From Gulosibacter sediminis (lineage in GTDB: Bacteria; Actinomycetota; Actinomycetes; Actinomycetales; Microbacteriaceae): DNA of 64,000 nt. The stretch is from assembly GCF_023370115.1 (NCBI RefSeq), contig NZ_CP097160.1, forward strand, positions 310,001 through 374,000, given 5' to 3'. Below the pieces are notes generated by a model. That model saw only the letters and a program-made list of their open reading frames with translations, made no database searches and was not told the DNA's origin. Positions 16,677 to 27,400 of this stretch are shown here, piece by piece (the first letter of the stretch is position 1; each line of letters opens with the position of its first letter). A program made the translations under genes and the position numbers.

Positions 16677-16888
16677 GCGAGCCGCGTATCGCTTCGGCGC
16701 AAGACTTCGGCGACGCCGCGACCGAAGCGGCGACGAACCGCGCGGCCGATGCCGACGATGATGGCGCGACCATCGCATCCGACGGGAGCGAGTCGCCAGC
16801 GCAGCTGCCCGCGATTCAGGGCCTCGACGGTCTGCTTGGCGGGGCGGTCACCGCGACCACCTGCTCAATCGACGGCACCTGCGACTAA
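16673..16888 (+). CDS. Small acidic protein with a GG site and Cys-rich end, coupled to the FrnE-like gene
   Basis: The protein has 71 residues and I do not recognise it. The first 55 residues are acidic and Ala-rich (AADADDDGATIASDGSESPAQ). Then come GLDGLLGG and the end AVTATTCSIDGTCD. A double Gly followed by a short Thr/Ser/Cys segment is the arrangement of leader-core peptides, and the CxxxGxC end could also be a substrate or metal site for the coupled DsbA-like protein. No peptide-modifying or export enzyme is nearby. GTG 16673 is supported only by the overlap with the upstream stop. Confidence 0.6.
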   Translation: MSEPRIASAQDFGDAATEAATNRAADADDDGATIASDGSESPAQLPAIQGLDGLLGGAVTATTCSIDGTCD

Positions 16889-16921
16889 CGGCGTCCGCTG
16901 CAGGCGGCTCGGCCCCATCGA

Positions 16922-16972
16922 GTGTCCCCGGAATCCCACTTCCAGTGCCTCAAAGTGGGACATCGGGGACAC
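16922..16972. repeat. Type A hairpin element, copy 2
   Basis: GTGTCCCCG and TCCCACTT pair with AAAGTGGGA and CGGGGACAC. It is the best-paired copy and sits between convergent genes, where it could end transcription from both sides. Confidence 0.88.
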
Positions 16973-17018
16973 CCGATGCCCGCAAGACGGCGACGAGTTA
17001 CGCGCGCGGTGTCGGAAG

Positions 17019-17570
17019 TTAGACGACCAGCGCGCCGAGGCTTTCGGGCAGGTCTTCGTCGCTGAGGTCGCCGCCAGGGACGAGCAGGTCGAAGCGCGAG
17101 ACCCGCTCCGAGTCGGTGAGCGCGATGAGTGCGAACGCACCCGGCGCATCCGCTGCCGACGCGGCAACCTGCAGGTCGAGCTCGGCACGCTCGGCCATGA
17201 GGTTCACGGCGTTGCACGGCGCGTCGAGCGTGACGAGCACGGTGGTCGCGCCGCCGTCGAACCTCAGTGGCACGCAGTCGTCTACGCGATGGAGACGCCC
17301 GTCAACCTCGAGCGAAACGGATGCGCCCACCGGCACGAACGTGCGCTGCAGCCCCGGCAGCGGCGAGAAGTCTGCGGGCTGCTCGAGGTCCGCGACGCTG
17401 AGCTTCCACCGGCGGCCGTCGCGATCGATTCCCGGCACCTCCTCGTCGAGGCCGACCAGTTCGGTCGTCGATCCGAGGCCATTCGCCCATGGGGTCGACT
17501 TACGGTCGCGCAGCGAGCGGATCACTCGCCAACCCCCGGCCCGGCCAGGCGCACCCTCAGCACCCGCCAC
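17019..17570 (-). CDS. HutD/Ves family protein
   Basis: The protein has 183 residues: NGLGSTTELVG, WKLSVADLEQPADFSPLPGLQRTFVPVGASVSLEVDG and CVPLRFDGGATTV are the hallmark segments of the HutD cupin-like family (about 180-200 residues), linked to histidine utilisation in other bacteria but of unproven activity. The GTG at 17568-17570 overlaps the TAG of the M20 peptidase (TAGTG), indicating coupling; an internal GTG before IRSLRDRKSTPW is an alternative. No other hut gene is in the window. Confidence 0.85.
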   Translation of the reverse strand: MAGAEGAPGRAGGWRVIRSLRDRKSTPWANGLGSTTELVGLDEEVPGIDRDGRRWKLSVADLEQPADFSPLPGLQRTFVPVGASVSLEVDGRLHRVDDCVPLRFDGGATTVLVTLDAPCNAVNLMAERAELDLQVAASAADAPGAFALIALTDSERVSRFDLLVPGGDLSDEDLPESLGALVV

Positions 17571-18907
17571 TACGCCCGCTCCAATACACGCGCCGTGACG
17601 CGCGCCCCAAACTGCAGCGCCTCGACGGGCACGCGCTCGTCGGCGGCGTGGAACTGCGCGAACACGTCGAAGTCGAGCGGCACGCGCAGGGGAGTAAACC
17701 CGTACCCGGCAATGCCGAGCGTCGAGAAGTGCTTGTTGTCGGTGCTCGCGGGCAGCATGTATGGCACGACCTCGCCCTGCGCATCCTCGACGTCGATGGC
17801 CTCGCGCAGCACCTCAACGAACGCCCCCGACGCCGGCGACTCCGTGCCGCGGTACCAGGCGCGCTCCTCGATCTCGACATCGGGCCCCGCGAGTTCGCGC
17901 AGTGTCGCGCGCACGAGCTCGTCCTGCCCCGGAACCACCCGCACATCGACGAGCGCGGATGCACGCCCCGGCACGACGTTCGGCTTGCCGCCGGCCTCGA
18001 GCACGGTCGGGGTCGCGGTCGTGCGCAGGCCGGCACCGACGAGCGGCCCGGCGATCTCGAGCCCCGCGAGCTCGGCCTCGAGCGTCGCCTCGTCGAACGC
18101 GCGGCCGCGGGCGCGACCAAACGCATCCAGGAAAGCCTCGAGTGCACGCGTGCGCGCGACCGGAAACTCGTACGCCCCGATGCGCGCGACCGCCTCGGCC
18201 AGCGCAACCACCGTGTTCTCCGACGACAGCCCCGAAGCATGCCGGGCCGACCCGCGCGCCGTCAGCGCCACGGTCGCCGGGCCCTTCTCGCCGGTCGCGA
18301 GCAGGTACGCGCGTCGGCCCGACGCATCCAAGGGCACGGAGAACCCGCCGACTTCGCTGATCGACTCGGTCACGCCCGAGAACAACTCGGGCCGATTGCG
18401 CACGAGCCACCGCGAGCCCCAGACTCCGCCCGCCTCCTCATCGGCGAGAAACGCGAGTACGAGATCGCGCCGCGCCCGCACACCCGTGCGTGCGAAGTGC
18501 CGCACCACGGCCACGAGCGTGCCAGCGAAGTGCTTCATGTCAACGGCGCCGCGGCCGTACAATAACCCGTCGCGTACCTCGGCGCCGAAGGGCGGCGCGG
18601 CCCAGTCGCGCGCATCCACCGGCACGACGTCGAGGTGCGCGTGTGCGAGCAGCGCGGGCGCCGAAGGGTCACTCCCCGGCACGCGCGCGACGAACGAGCC
18701 GCGGCCGGGATGCGGTTCGAAGAACTCACCTTCGATACCGACCTCGCCAAGCCACTCCTGCACGAGCCTCGCGGCGCGCGTCTCGCCGTCACCGATCGTC
18801 GCGAGGTCGCCCGTGTTGATGCTCTCGATGCGAATCAGCTGCCGCGTGAACTCGAGCGCCTCGTCCTCGAGTCTTCGCACCGCGGCGGCGTGGTCGGGGG
18901 TCGTCAT
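17570..18907 (-). CDS. M20 family metallopeptidase
   Basis: The product has 445 residues, typical of M20A/ArgE-DapE relatives. LAHAHLDVVPVD and GRGAVDMKHF carry metal-binding His and Asp, and FLADEEAGGVWG contains the catalytic Glu and a metal Glu. The dimerisation domain follows (about 195-310). It cleaves amide bonds of small N-acyl amino acids or dipeptides; the substrate is unknown. AGGAG precedes ATG 18907. It is coupled to hutD downstream. Confidence 0.9.
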   Translation of the reverse strand: MTTPDHAAAVRRLEDEALEFTRQLIRIESINTGDLATIGDGETRAARLVQEWLGEVGIEGEFFEPHPGRGSFVARVPGSDPSAPALLAHAHLDVVPVDARDWAAPPFGAEVRDGLLYGRGAVDMKHFAGTLVAVVRHFARTGVRARRDLVLAFLADEEAGGVWGSRWLVRNRPELFSGVTESISEVGGFSVPLDASGRRAYLLATGEKGPATVALTARGSARHASGLSSENTVVALAEAVARIGAYEFPVARTRALEAFLDAFGRARGRAFDEATLEAELAGLEIAGPLVGAGLRTTATPTVLEAGGKPNVVPGRASALVDVRVVPGQDELVRATLRELAGPDVEIEERAWYRGTESPASGAFVEVLREAIDVEDAQGEVVPYMLPASTDNKHFSTLGIAGYGFTPLRVPLDFDVFAQFHAADERVPVEALQFGARVTARVLERA

Positions 18908-19123
18908 TGGCGCTCCTGCCGTCGTGGAAGTTGGCCGGCCCGGGCCGCGCCGTGTCGCGGTGACCGGGCCGTGCATCCAGTCAAGCGGGCGACCCCGGGC
19001 ATCCCAAGCCGTGTGACCGAGTATGTCGCACGCGCCCCGCAACACTGTTACCCGCCGGCCGAACCACCCACAAAGTGAGCGCGATGGCGGATGCGCGGCC
19101 CGGGCGGGCGGCGCGGGCGCGGG

Positions 19124-20785
<1,662 letters not shown>

Positions 20786-20932
20786 GGATCCTCCTCGTTG
20801 AGTGATGACCAGTCTTCCCCCGAGGCTAGCCCGGGCCCGAACAGCGAGGCAGGCTCATGTCTGCATGGATCAATGCAGAAAGTGGATGAGCGGGGCGGGG
20901 CTCGTGCTCGGGTCGCGAGCCGCGCATCCCGC

Positions 20933-21871
20933 CTAGATGAGCTGTGTCGCGCGAATGAGCGAGTGCTCCTGCGCGACGTCCTCCTCGAGCACGTCGAGAA
21001 AACGGAACACGACGGGGTTCGTCGTGCCCGCGTTCCAGGCGAGCGAGAGCGTGGATTGCACCGGCTTCACCTGCATGCCCTCGAAGTCGATCGGTCGCAG
21101 CCGCACATCCTCGGGCAGGAAATGCCGTGCCGAGGCGGGCACGATCGCGAAGCCGAGCCCCGCGTTCGCGAGCGAGAGCAGCACCGGAATCTGCCCCGCG
21201 TACTGCGAGATGCGCGGCTCGATGCCAGCCCGTTGCAGCGCGAGCATCGCGAGGTCGTGGAAGTACCGCGCCGTCTTCGGCTGGTACATGAGCAGTGGCT
21301 CGCGGGCAAGGGCGTCGAGACGAATCGGCTCGGCGGAGGCGGCGTGCGGCGACGAGGTGTGCACCGCCACGAGCATGTCCTCGGTGAGCAGCGTGCGCTC
21401 GGTGATCGTCGGTCGGTTGAGCTGCGGGTGCAGCAGGCCGATGTCAACCGTGCCGCGCTCGATCTCGTCGAGCTGGTCAGCGGTGATGCGCTCGGTGAGG
21501 TTGAGGCGTACCCCAGGCAGGTGCTTGTTCACGAGCTTGACGATGGCGGGAAGGATACTCCGTCCGGCCATCGCGGTATAGGCGATCGACAGACTGCCCT
21601 CGGCACCGAGCCCCACCGCCTTCGTGTCGGCGGCGGCACGATCGGCGAGGTCGAGGAGTTGCCGGGCGTGCGGCAGCAGCACCCGACCGGCCTCGGTGAG
21701 CACGACGCGACGGCTCGTGCGCACGAACAACTGGGTGTCAAGCTCGCGCTCGAGCTGTTGAATCTGTCGGCTCAGCGGCGGCTGCGTCATCTGCAGCCGC
21801 GCGGCCGCCTCACCGAAGTGCAACTCTTCGGCGACGGCGACGAAGCATTCCATCTGAATTAGCGAGAACAT
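20933..21871 (-). CDS. LysR family transcriptional regulator (probably of the glucarate operon)
   Basis: The protein has 312 residues. MFSLIQMECFVAVAEELHFGEAAARLQMTQPPLSRQIQQLERELDTQLF is the LysR winged helix, followed by the two-lobed effector domain. The chosen ATG 21871 gives the standard N-terminus; the frame is open to 22087. It is divergent from the glucarate dehydratase-like gene. A palindrome ATCAATACC-N5-GGTATTGAT overlaps its own start codon, consistent with autorepression and divergent control (inferred). The inducer is presumably a sugar acid. Confidence 0.93.
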   Translation of the reverse strand: MFSLIQMECFVAVAEELHFGEAAARLQMTQPPLSRQIQQLERELDTQLFVRTSRRVVLTEAGRVLLPHARQLLDLADRAAADTKAVGLGAEGSLSIAYTAMAGRSILPAIVKLVNKHLPGVRLNLTERITADQLDEIERGTVDIGLLHPQLNRPTITERTLLTEDMLVAVHTSSPHAASAEPIRLDALAREPLLMYQPKTARYFHDLAMLALQRAGIEPRISQYAGQIPVLLSLANAGLGFAIVPASARHFLPEDVRLRPIDFEGMQVKPVQSTLSLAWNAGTTNPVVFRFLDVLEEDVAQEHSLIRATQLI

Positions 21872-21892
21872 CAATACCTTCCCGGTATTGAT
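21870..21892. promoter_or_regulatory. Palindromic LysR-type operator
   Basis: A perfect 9-bp inverted repeat ATCAATACC-TTCCC-GGTATTGAT, overlapping the lysR start codon in the divergent lysR/glucarate dehydratase gap. Confidence 0.65.
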
Positions 21893-22035
21893 TATTCCAT
21901 AGGACGTGTTGGTGGCATCGACCCGGGCTCCTAGGGTGAAGTCTATGGCGTCCCGTTGCCCGCGCCAGACGTTGCACAATGTCGTGGACGGCGACCGCGC
22001 CGTGTCCCAGTGCACCGACGAAAGGCAATGACGCC

Positions 22036-23370
22036 GTGGAACAGATCCGCCGTTTTCGACGCGACGACCAGCAAGCAGCCGGGGCAACCCCGGGCAGCAT
22101 CTCCGAGATCGTGATCACGCCAGTGGCGTTCCACGACGCGCCGCTGCTCAACTCGGTCGGCGTGCACGAGCCCTTCGCGCTGCGCGCCATCATCGAGGTG
22201 ACCGCGGCTGACGGCACCGTCGGCCTCGGCGAGACCTACGGCGATGCCCAGCACATCCAGCGCCTCGCGCTCGCGGCAGAGGTGCTCGTCGGCCTCGACG
22301 TCACCGAGACGAACGAGCTGCGCCGCCGCGTCATCGAGGCGCTCGAGAACGACACCATCGAGGGCGGCCACGGCATGTCGGGCATGGTCACCGGCACCAC
22401 GGCCGCCGACCGCGTGCTCTCGCCGTTCGAGGTCGCCGCGCTCGACATCCGCGCCCGCCAGCTCGGCGTGTCGGTGTCGGAGCTGCTCGGCGGCCGTGTG
22501 CGCGAGCGCGTCGAGCTCAGCGGCTACCTGTTCTACAAGTGGGGCGGCCACCTCACCGAGCAGAATGAGCCGGGCGAAGACGACGCGTGGGGCCCCGCGC
22601 TCGATCCTGCAGGCATCGTCGAGCAGGCCCGCACCCTGATCGACCGCTACGGCTTCACCGCGCTCAAGCTCAAGGGCGGCGTCTTCCCGCCCGAGGAGGA
22701 GGTCGCGGCGATTCTCGCGCTGCGCGAGGCGTTCCCCGACGTGCTGCTGCGCATCGACCCGAACGGCGCCTGGACCGTCGAGAGCTCGGTCAAGGTGGCC
22801 GAGGCGCTCGAGGGCGTCATCGAATACCTCGAGGACCCGACCGTCGGCCTCGACGGCCTCGCCGCTGTGAAGCAGCGCACGAGCATCCCGCTCGCGACGA
22901 ACATGTACGTCGTCTCGTTCGACCACATCCGCCCCGCCATCGAGCAGAACTCGGTCGACATCGTGCTCAGCGACCACCACTTCTGGGGCGGCTTCAAGCG
23001 CTCGCAGCTGCTCGCCGGCATCTGCGAGACCGTCGACTGGGGCCTGTCGATGCACTCGAACTCGCACCTCGGCATCAGCTTCGCCGCGATGATTCACCTC
23101 GCCGCCGCGACCCCGAACCTCAGCTTCGCCGTCGACACCCACTGGCCGTGGAAGCGGGCCGACGAAGACGTCATCGTCGGCGACGTGTTCAACATCGCGG
23201 GCGGCTCGGTTAACGTGCCCGAGGGTCCCGGCCTCGGCGTCGAGCTCGACCGCGACCGCCTCGCGGCGCTGCACCAGCAGTACCTCGACGCGGGCCAGAC
23301 GCAGCGCGACGACACGACGTACATGCACCGCATCCGCCCCGACTTTTCGCCCGAGGTGCCGAAGTGGTAA
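22036..23370 (+). CDS. gudD: Glucarate dehydratase-type enolase superfamily enzyme
   Basis: The product has 444 residues, normal for GudD. The catalytic KxK is Lys211/Lys213 (ALKLKGG), metal-site Asp241 lies in RIDPNGAW with the partner Asn243, YLEDP follows, ATNMYV is next, and the base His344 is in SNSHLG. It should dehydrate D-glucarate to 5-dehydro-4-deoxyglucarate. GTG 22036 has AAAGG upstream; an earlier in-frame start at 21979 overlaps the promoter region. The next gene overlaps by 7 nt. KdgD at 28247 and the semialdehyde dehydrogenase at 36025 supply the next two steps. Confidence 0.9.
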   Translation: MEQIRRFRRDDQQAAGATPGSISEIVITPVAFHDAPLLNSVGVHEPFALRAIIEVTAADGTVGLGETYGDAQHIQRLALAAEVLVGLDVTETNELRRRVIEALENDTIEGGHGMSGMVTGTTAADRVLSPFEVAALDIRARQLGVSVSELLGGRVRERVELSGYLFYKWGGHLTEQNEPGEDDAWGPALDPAGIVEQARTLIDRYGFTALKLKGGVFPPEEEVAAILALREAFPDVLLRIDPNGAWTVESSVKVAEALEGVIEYLEDPTVGLDGLAAVKQRTSIPLATNMYVVSFDHIRPAIEQNSVDIVLSDHHFWGGFKRSQLLAGICETVDWGLSMHSNSHLGISFAAMIHLAAATPNLSFAVDTHWPWKRADEDVIVGDVFNIAGGSVNVPEGPGLGVELDRDRLAALHQQYLDAGQTQRDDTTYMHRIRPDFSPEVPKW

Positions 23371-24347
23371 CTCCGCTGCGCATCGTCGTCAGCGACCCGA
23401 TCATCGCGCCGTTTCGCGCGCAGCTTGAGGCGACGGCCGAGCCGCACGAGTGGGTCTACGCGACTTCGGGCGACGCCGCCGAGCTGAACCGGGTGGCGGC
23501 CGATGCCGACGTGCTCGTGCTCTCGAAGCTCGCCGAGCCGGCTGACTTGCGCGAGTCGAGCATCCGTCTCGCGCACGTGACCGGCGCCGGCACCGATCGC
23601 GTCGACGTCGCGCTGCTGCCCGCCGACGTTGCGATCTGCAATACCGGGCATCACGGCCGCTCGATTGCCGAGCACGTGATCATGCAGCTGCTCATGCTGC
23701 GTCGGCGCGCGCTGACGACGGATGCGCAGCTGCGGTCGGGCGAGTGGCGCACCGTCGCGAGCGACCCGGCCACGCCGTACCATCGGCTTGCGTTCGGCGA
23801 CACGCTCGGCGTCGTTGGCACCGGCGAGATCGGCCAGGAGGTCGCGGCGCTCGCGGCAGGGCTCGGGATGCGCACGATCGGCGTTCGCCGCAACGCTTCG
23901 GCCGGCGTGCCCGCGGGCTCGTCATTCGAGCGCGTCTACGGCTTTGATGAGCTCGAGGCGTTCCTTGGTGAGTGCGACATCGTCGTGGTGTGCGCGCCGC
24001 TGAACGACGAGACGCGCGGCATGATCTCGAGGCCGCAGCTCGCCGCGATGAAGCCGACCGCGCACCTGCTCAACGTCGCCCGCGGCGGCGTGCTCGACGA
24101 GGATGCGGTGGCCGAGGCCGTCGCCGACGGCACGATCGCGGGCGTCGGCCTCGACGTGTGGTGGGGCGGCAACGACGGACTCCGCGCCCCCAAGTCGGTC
24201 GCCCGCTTCGCGAGCCTCCCGAACACCGTGGTCAGCCCCCACCACTCCGGCCACGCCGAGCAGGTATTCATCGCCCGCGCCCGCGACATCGCCCACAACA
24301 TCGACCGCCTCGCCGCCGGATTGCCCCTCGAGCGCCAGGTTCGGTAG
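23364..24347 (+). CDS. D-isomer-specific 2-hydroxyacid dehydrogenase
   Basis: The product has 327 residues. The NAD-binding motif is GVVGTGEIGQEVAALAAGLGM. The catalytic Arg lies in LLNVARGGVLDEDAV, the acidic residue in the following helix region and His in VVSPHHSGHAEQ. Near the Glu position it reads VGLDVWWGGNDG rather than the usual DVFxxEP, so the active site departs from the norm. GTG 23364 overlaps the stop of gudD, so the pair is one operon. It probably reduces a 2-keto acid from sugar-acid catabolism; the exact substrate is unknown. Confidence 0.9.
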   Translation: MVTPLRIVVSDPIIAPFRAQLEATAEPHEWVYATSGDAAELNRVAADADVLVLSKLAEPADLRESSIRLAHVTGAGTDRVDVALLPADVAICNTGHHGRSIAEHVIMQLLMLRRRALTTDAQLRSGEWRTVASDPATPYHRLAFGDTLGVVGTGEIGQEVAALAAGLGMRTIGVRRNASAGVPAGSSFERVYGFDELEAFLGECDIVVVCAPLNDETRGMISRPQLAAMKPTAHLLNVARGGVLDEDAVAEAVADGTIAGVGLDVWWGGNDGLRAPKSVARFASLPNTVVSPHHSGHAEQVFIARARDIAHNIDRLAAGLPLERQVR

Positions 24348-24541
24348 GGGTGGGGTTGGCGCCTGATTCCGGGCTAATTCGCCATTGGTCCGGATGCCCG
24401 GGGCTGTGCAAGGCTCCACGGCACCGGCCGCGCAGCCCCACCACCGAGAGCTTGGGCTGTTATTGCGGCCCTCCAAGCCACACGCGAATTTGCCACGGGT
24501 GTGTACTTTGCGCCCCCGGTAGTCGCCCGCGGCCCAAGCAA

Positions 24542-25816
24542 CTACGCCCCGGTCACCCGAGACCCGGCGGGCGCGGCCGCCGATCCCTGCACCGGCACGA
24601 GGCGCTGCAGCTGTGTGACGTGCCGCGGCTCGAGCTCCTCGATCGTCGAGACGCCGAGCAGCGCCATCGCGCGACGAATCTGCGAGCCAAGGATCTCGAT
24701 CATGCGGTCGACGCCCTCGCGGCCGCCGGCCATGAGGCCGTAGAGGTACGCGCGGCCGACGAGTGTGAACTTCGCGCCGAGCGCCATCGAGGCGACGATG
24801 TCGGCGCCGTGCATGATGCCGGTGTCGAGCATGATGTTCGCGTCGCTCCCGACTTCGCGCACGACCTCGGGCAGCAGACGGAACGGCACGGGTGCGCGGT
24901 CGAGCTGACGGCCGCCGTGGTTCGAGAGCACGATGCCGTCGACCCCCTTGTCGATGAGCCGCACCGCGTCGGGCAAGGTCTGCACGCCCTTCACGATGAG
25001 CTTGCCCGGCCACATGTCGCGGATGATCGAGAGGTCGTCGTCGGAGATGGTTGGGTCCATCGCCGAGCTGAGGAGCTCGCCGACGGTGCCGCCGGTCGAC
25101 GAGAGCGAGGCGAACTCGAGCTTCGGTGTCGTGAGGAAGTCCCACCACCACCACGGGCGCGGAATCGCGTCGACGATCGTCTTCACCGAGAGCTGCGGCG
25201 GAATCGAGAAGCCGTTGCGGGTGTCGCGCATGCGGTTGCCGCCGATCGGCGCGTCGACGGTGAACATGAGCGTGTCGAAGCCGGCCCTCGCGGCACGCTC
25301 GACGAGGCCGTACGAGATCTCGCGGTCGCGCATGACGTAGAGCTGGAACCAGTTGCGCCCGTTCGGGTTGACCCGCTGCACTTCTTCGATCGAGGTCGTG
25401 CCGAGGGTCGAAAGCGAGAACGGGATGCCCGCCGCCGCGGCAGCGCCGGCGCCAGCGGTCTCGCCCTCGGTCTGCATGAGCCGCGTGAAGCCGGTCGGGG
25501 CGATGCCGAAGGGGAGGGCACTCGTGCCGCCGAGGATGTTGGTGGTCGTATCGACGTGCTCGGCCGGGCGAAGGATGTCGGGGTTGAACTCGATGTCGCG
25601 GAAGGCCTGGCGGGCGCGGCGCATCGAGAGTTCTTCGTCGGCGGCACCGTCGGTGTAGTCGAAGGCGGCCGCGGGGGTGCGGCGCTTCGCAATCTTCCGA
25701 AGGTCGGCGACGGTGAGGGCCGCCTCGAGGCGGCGGCGCTTGAGGTTGAAATCGGGCTTCTTGAACTGCAGGTACTCGAAGATGTCCGAGGGGTTCGGTA
25801 GTTGACGTTGCACCAT
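24542..25816 (-). CDS. FMN-dependent alpha-hydroxy-acid oxidizing protein
   Basis: The protein has 424 residues of the LldD/glycolate oxidase/mandelate dehydrogenase family. [47 protein letters not shown] and [12 protein letters not shown] carry the FMN and substrate residues (Lys in IVKG, His and Arg in NHGGRQLD). It oxidises an L-2-hydroxy acid to the keto acid. ATG 25816 has AAAGGTC upstream. It is 34 bp downstream of an MFS gene on the same strand, which should import its substrate. Confidence 0.93.
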   Translation of the reverse strand: MVQRQLPNPSDIFEYLQFKKPDFNLKRRRLEAALTVADLRKIAKRRTPAAAFDYTDGAADEELSMRRARQAFRDIEFNPDILRPAEHVDTTTNILGGTSALPFGIAPTGFTRLMQTEGETAGAGAAAAAGIPFSLSTLGTTSIEEVQRVNPNGRNWFQLYVMRDREISYGLVERAARAGFDTLMFTVDAPIGGNRMRDTRNGFSIPPQLSVKTIVDAIPRPWWWWDFLTTPKLEFASLSSTGGTVGELLSSAMDPTISDDDLSIIRDMWPGKLIVKGVQTLPDAVRLIDKGVDGIVLSNHGGRQLDRAPVPFRLLPEVVREVGSDANIMLDTGIMHGADIVASMALGAKFTLVGRAYLYGLMAGGREGVDRMIEILGSQIRRAMALLGVSTIEELEPRHVTQLQRLVPVQGSAAAPAGSRVTGA

Positions 25817-25850
25817 GGTGGAGACCTTTTCGTTTTCGACGATGTTGGGG

Positions 25851-27188
25851 CTACGCCTCGGGCACGGCTGCCGGAGTGATAGCGGTTTCGACGTGCGCAA
25901 CGCGCTTGATGAAGAACGACGCGATCACCGAGATACTGGCGCAGATCGCGACGTAGACCGCGATGGGCCACCACTCGCCTCCGCTGATCTCGAGCAGCCA
26001 AGCAGCGATGATCGGGGCGGTGCCGCCGAAGATCGCGGCACCAAGCTGGTAGCCGAGGGTCGCGCCGGTGTAGCGCAGCTCGGGCGCGAAGTTCTCGGCG
26101 ATGAGCGTGCCGAGAATCGCGTTCACGCTGCCCCACAGCAGGCCAAAGGCGAAGATGGTCGTGACGAACAGCGCCCAGGTTTCGCCGGTGTTGAGCACAA
26201 GGTAATAGGGAACGATCAGTACGATCGTCGCGCTCGCCGACCAGCGGTAGAGCAGGGCGCGCGAGACGCGGTCGGAGATGGCACCGAAGATCGGCATCCA
26301 GACGGTCGCGACGAACGCGGCGGCGCCGACCGCGAGGAGCACCATGTTCTCGCGGGCGCCGAGCACGTTCGTCGCGTAGGCGACAACGTAGGTGCCGAAG
26401 ATGTAGAACGGGCCGGTCTCGGCGGCCTTCGCGCCGATCGAGACGAGCACGGCGCCCCAGTGCTTCGTCACGACGTCCTTGATCGGCAGCTTGAGGCGGG
26501 CGCCGGTCTCGCGGATGCGGCGGAACTCCGGGGTCTCGTCGAGGCCGTTGCGGATCCAGAGGCCGATGAACACGAGCACGATGCTCGCGACGAAGGGCAC
26601 GCGCCAGCCCCACGTGAGGAACTGGCCGTCGGGCAGTTGCGTGAGCAGGGCGATGACGATCGAGGCGAGCAGCATACCGAGGCTGATTCCCATCTGCGGC
26701 ACGGCGCCGTAGAGTCCGCGGCGGTGCTTCGGGGCGTACTCGTAGGCGAGCAGCAGCGCGCCGCCCCACTCGCCGCCGATGCCGAGGCCCTGGAGGATGC
26801 GGAAGCAGATGAGCAGGATCGGCGCGGCGATGCCGATCGCCGCGAAGTCGGGGAGCAGGCCGATCGCGACCGTGCCGCCGCCCATGAGCGTGAGCGTGAT
26901 GAAGAGCGTCTTCTTGCGGCCGATGCGGTCACCGATGTGCGAGAAGATGATGCCGCCGAGCGGGCGGAAGAAGAACGTGAGCGAGAACGACGCGAAGGCG
27001 AGGATCGTCGACACGAATTCGTCGTCGCTCGGGAAGTAGAGCTTGTTGAAGACGAGGGCCGCGACGGTGCCGTAGACGAGGAAGTCGAACCACTCGATGA
27101 CGCTGCCGCTGAGGCTGCCGAGGAGCACGCGCAGGTTGAGCTTCTCTGTGGTGTCGGGTGTTGGGGTAGGTGTTCCCGGTGCGTTCAT
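25851..27188 (-). CDS. MFS transporter, metabolite:H+ symporter family (ShiA/ProP-like)
   Basis: The protein has 445 residues with 12 predicted membrane helices. [35 protein letters not shown] and [30 protein letters not shown] are hallmarks of the metabolite:H+ symporter branch that imports organic acids and osmolytes. The start ATG 27188 has GGGAGA upstream; the frame runs to 27320 across the promoter. Together with the hydroxy-acid oxidase gene it forms an operon behind two GntR-type operators. Confidence 0.93.
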   Translation of the reverse strand: MNAPGTPTPTPDTTEKLNLRVLLGSLSGSVIEWFDFLVYGTVAALVFNKLYFPSDDEFVSTILAFASFSLTFFFRPLGGIIFSHIGDRIGRKKTLFITLTLMGGGTVAIGLLPDFAAIGIAAPILLICFRILQGLGIGGEWGGALLLAYEYAPKHRRGLYGAVPQMGISLGMLLASIVIALLTQLPDGQFLTWGWRVPFVASIVLVFIGLWIRNGLDETPEFRRIRETGARLKLPIKDVVTKHWGAVLVSIGAKAAETGPFYIFGTYVVAYATNVLGARENMVLLAVGAAAFVATVWMPIFGAISDRVSRALLYRWSASATIVLIVPYYLVLNTGETWALFVTTIFAFGLLWGSVNAILGTLIAENFAPELRYTGATLGYQLGAAIFGGTAPIIAAWLLEISGGEWWPIAVYVAICASISVIASFFIKRVAHVETAITPAAVPEA

Positions 27189-27232
27189 GAATCTCTCCCT
27201 TGAGATTTTTGCTACTGAGATTTCCGCTGCCA

Positions 27233-27256
27233 GTGCGGGTGCGGGTGCGGGTGCGG
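27233..27256. repeat. Four tandem GTGCGG hexamers
   Basis: Four perfect copies directly upstream of the MFS gene, next to the GntR-type operators. A change in copy number would alter promoter or leader spacing. Confidence 0.85.
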
Positions 27257-27270
27257 GTGGGCCACACGTG

Positions 27271-27294
27271 TGGTACGACCATGTGGTCTGACCA
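27271..27294. promoter_or_regulatory. Two FadR/GntR-type operators
   Basis: TGGTACGACCA (27271-27281) and TGGTCTGACCA (27284-27294) both fit the FadR-subfamily consensus TNGTNNNACNA. They lie between the gntR stop and the MFS start, with centres 13 bp apart. Confidence 0.75.
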
Positions 27295-27400
27295 CACGAG
27301 TGTAGGCACTCGCTGTTCAACGCGTCAACAAAAAATGTTCAAAATGCGCAGGAGACACCCCCGGGCGCGGCCGCCCGGCCTAAGAAGGTGCGGCTGGGAA

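Noticed and set aside
16673-16888. Assignment of the small protein as a lanthipeptide
   Set aside because: No lanthionine synthetase, protease or exporter gene is in the neighbourhood, so only a leader-core resemblance is claimed.
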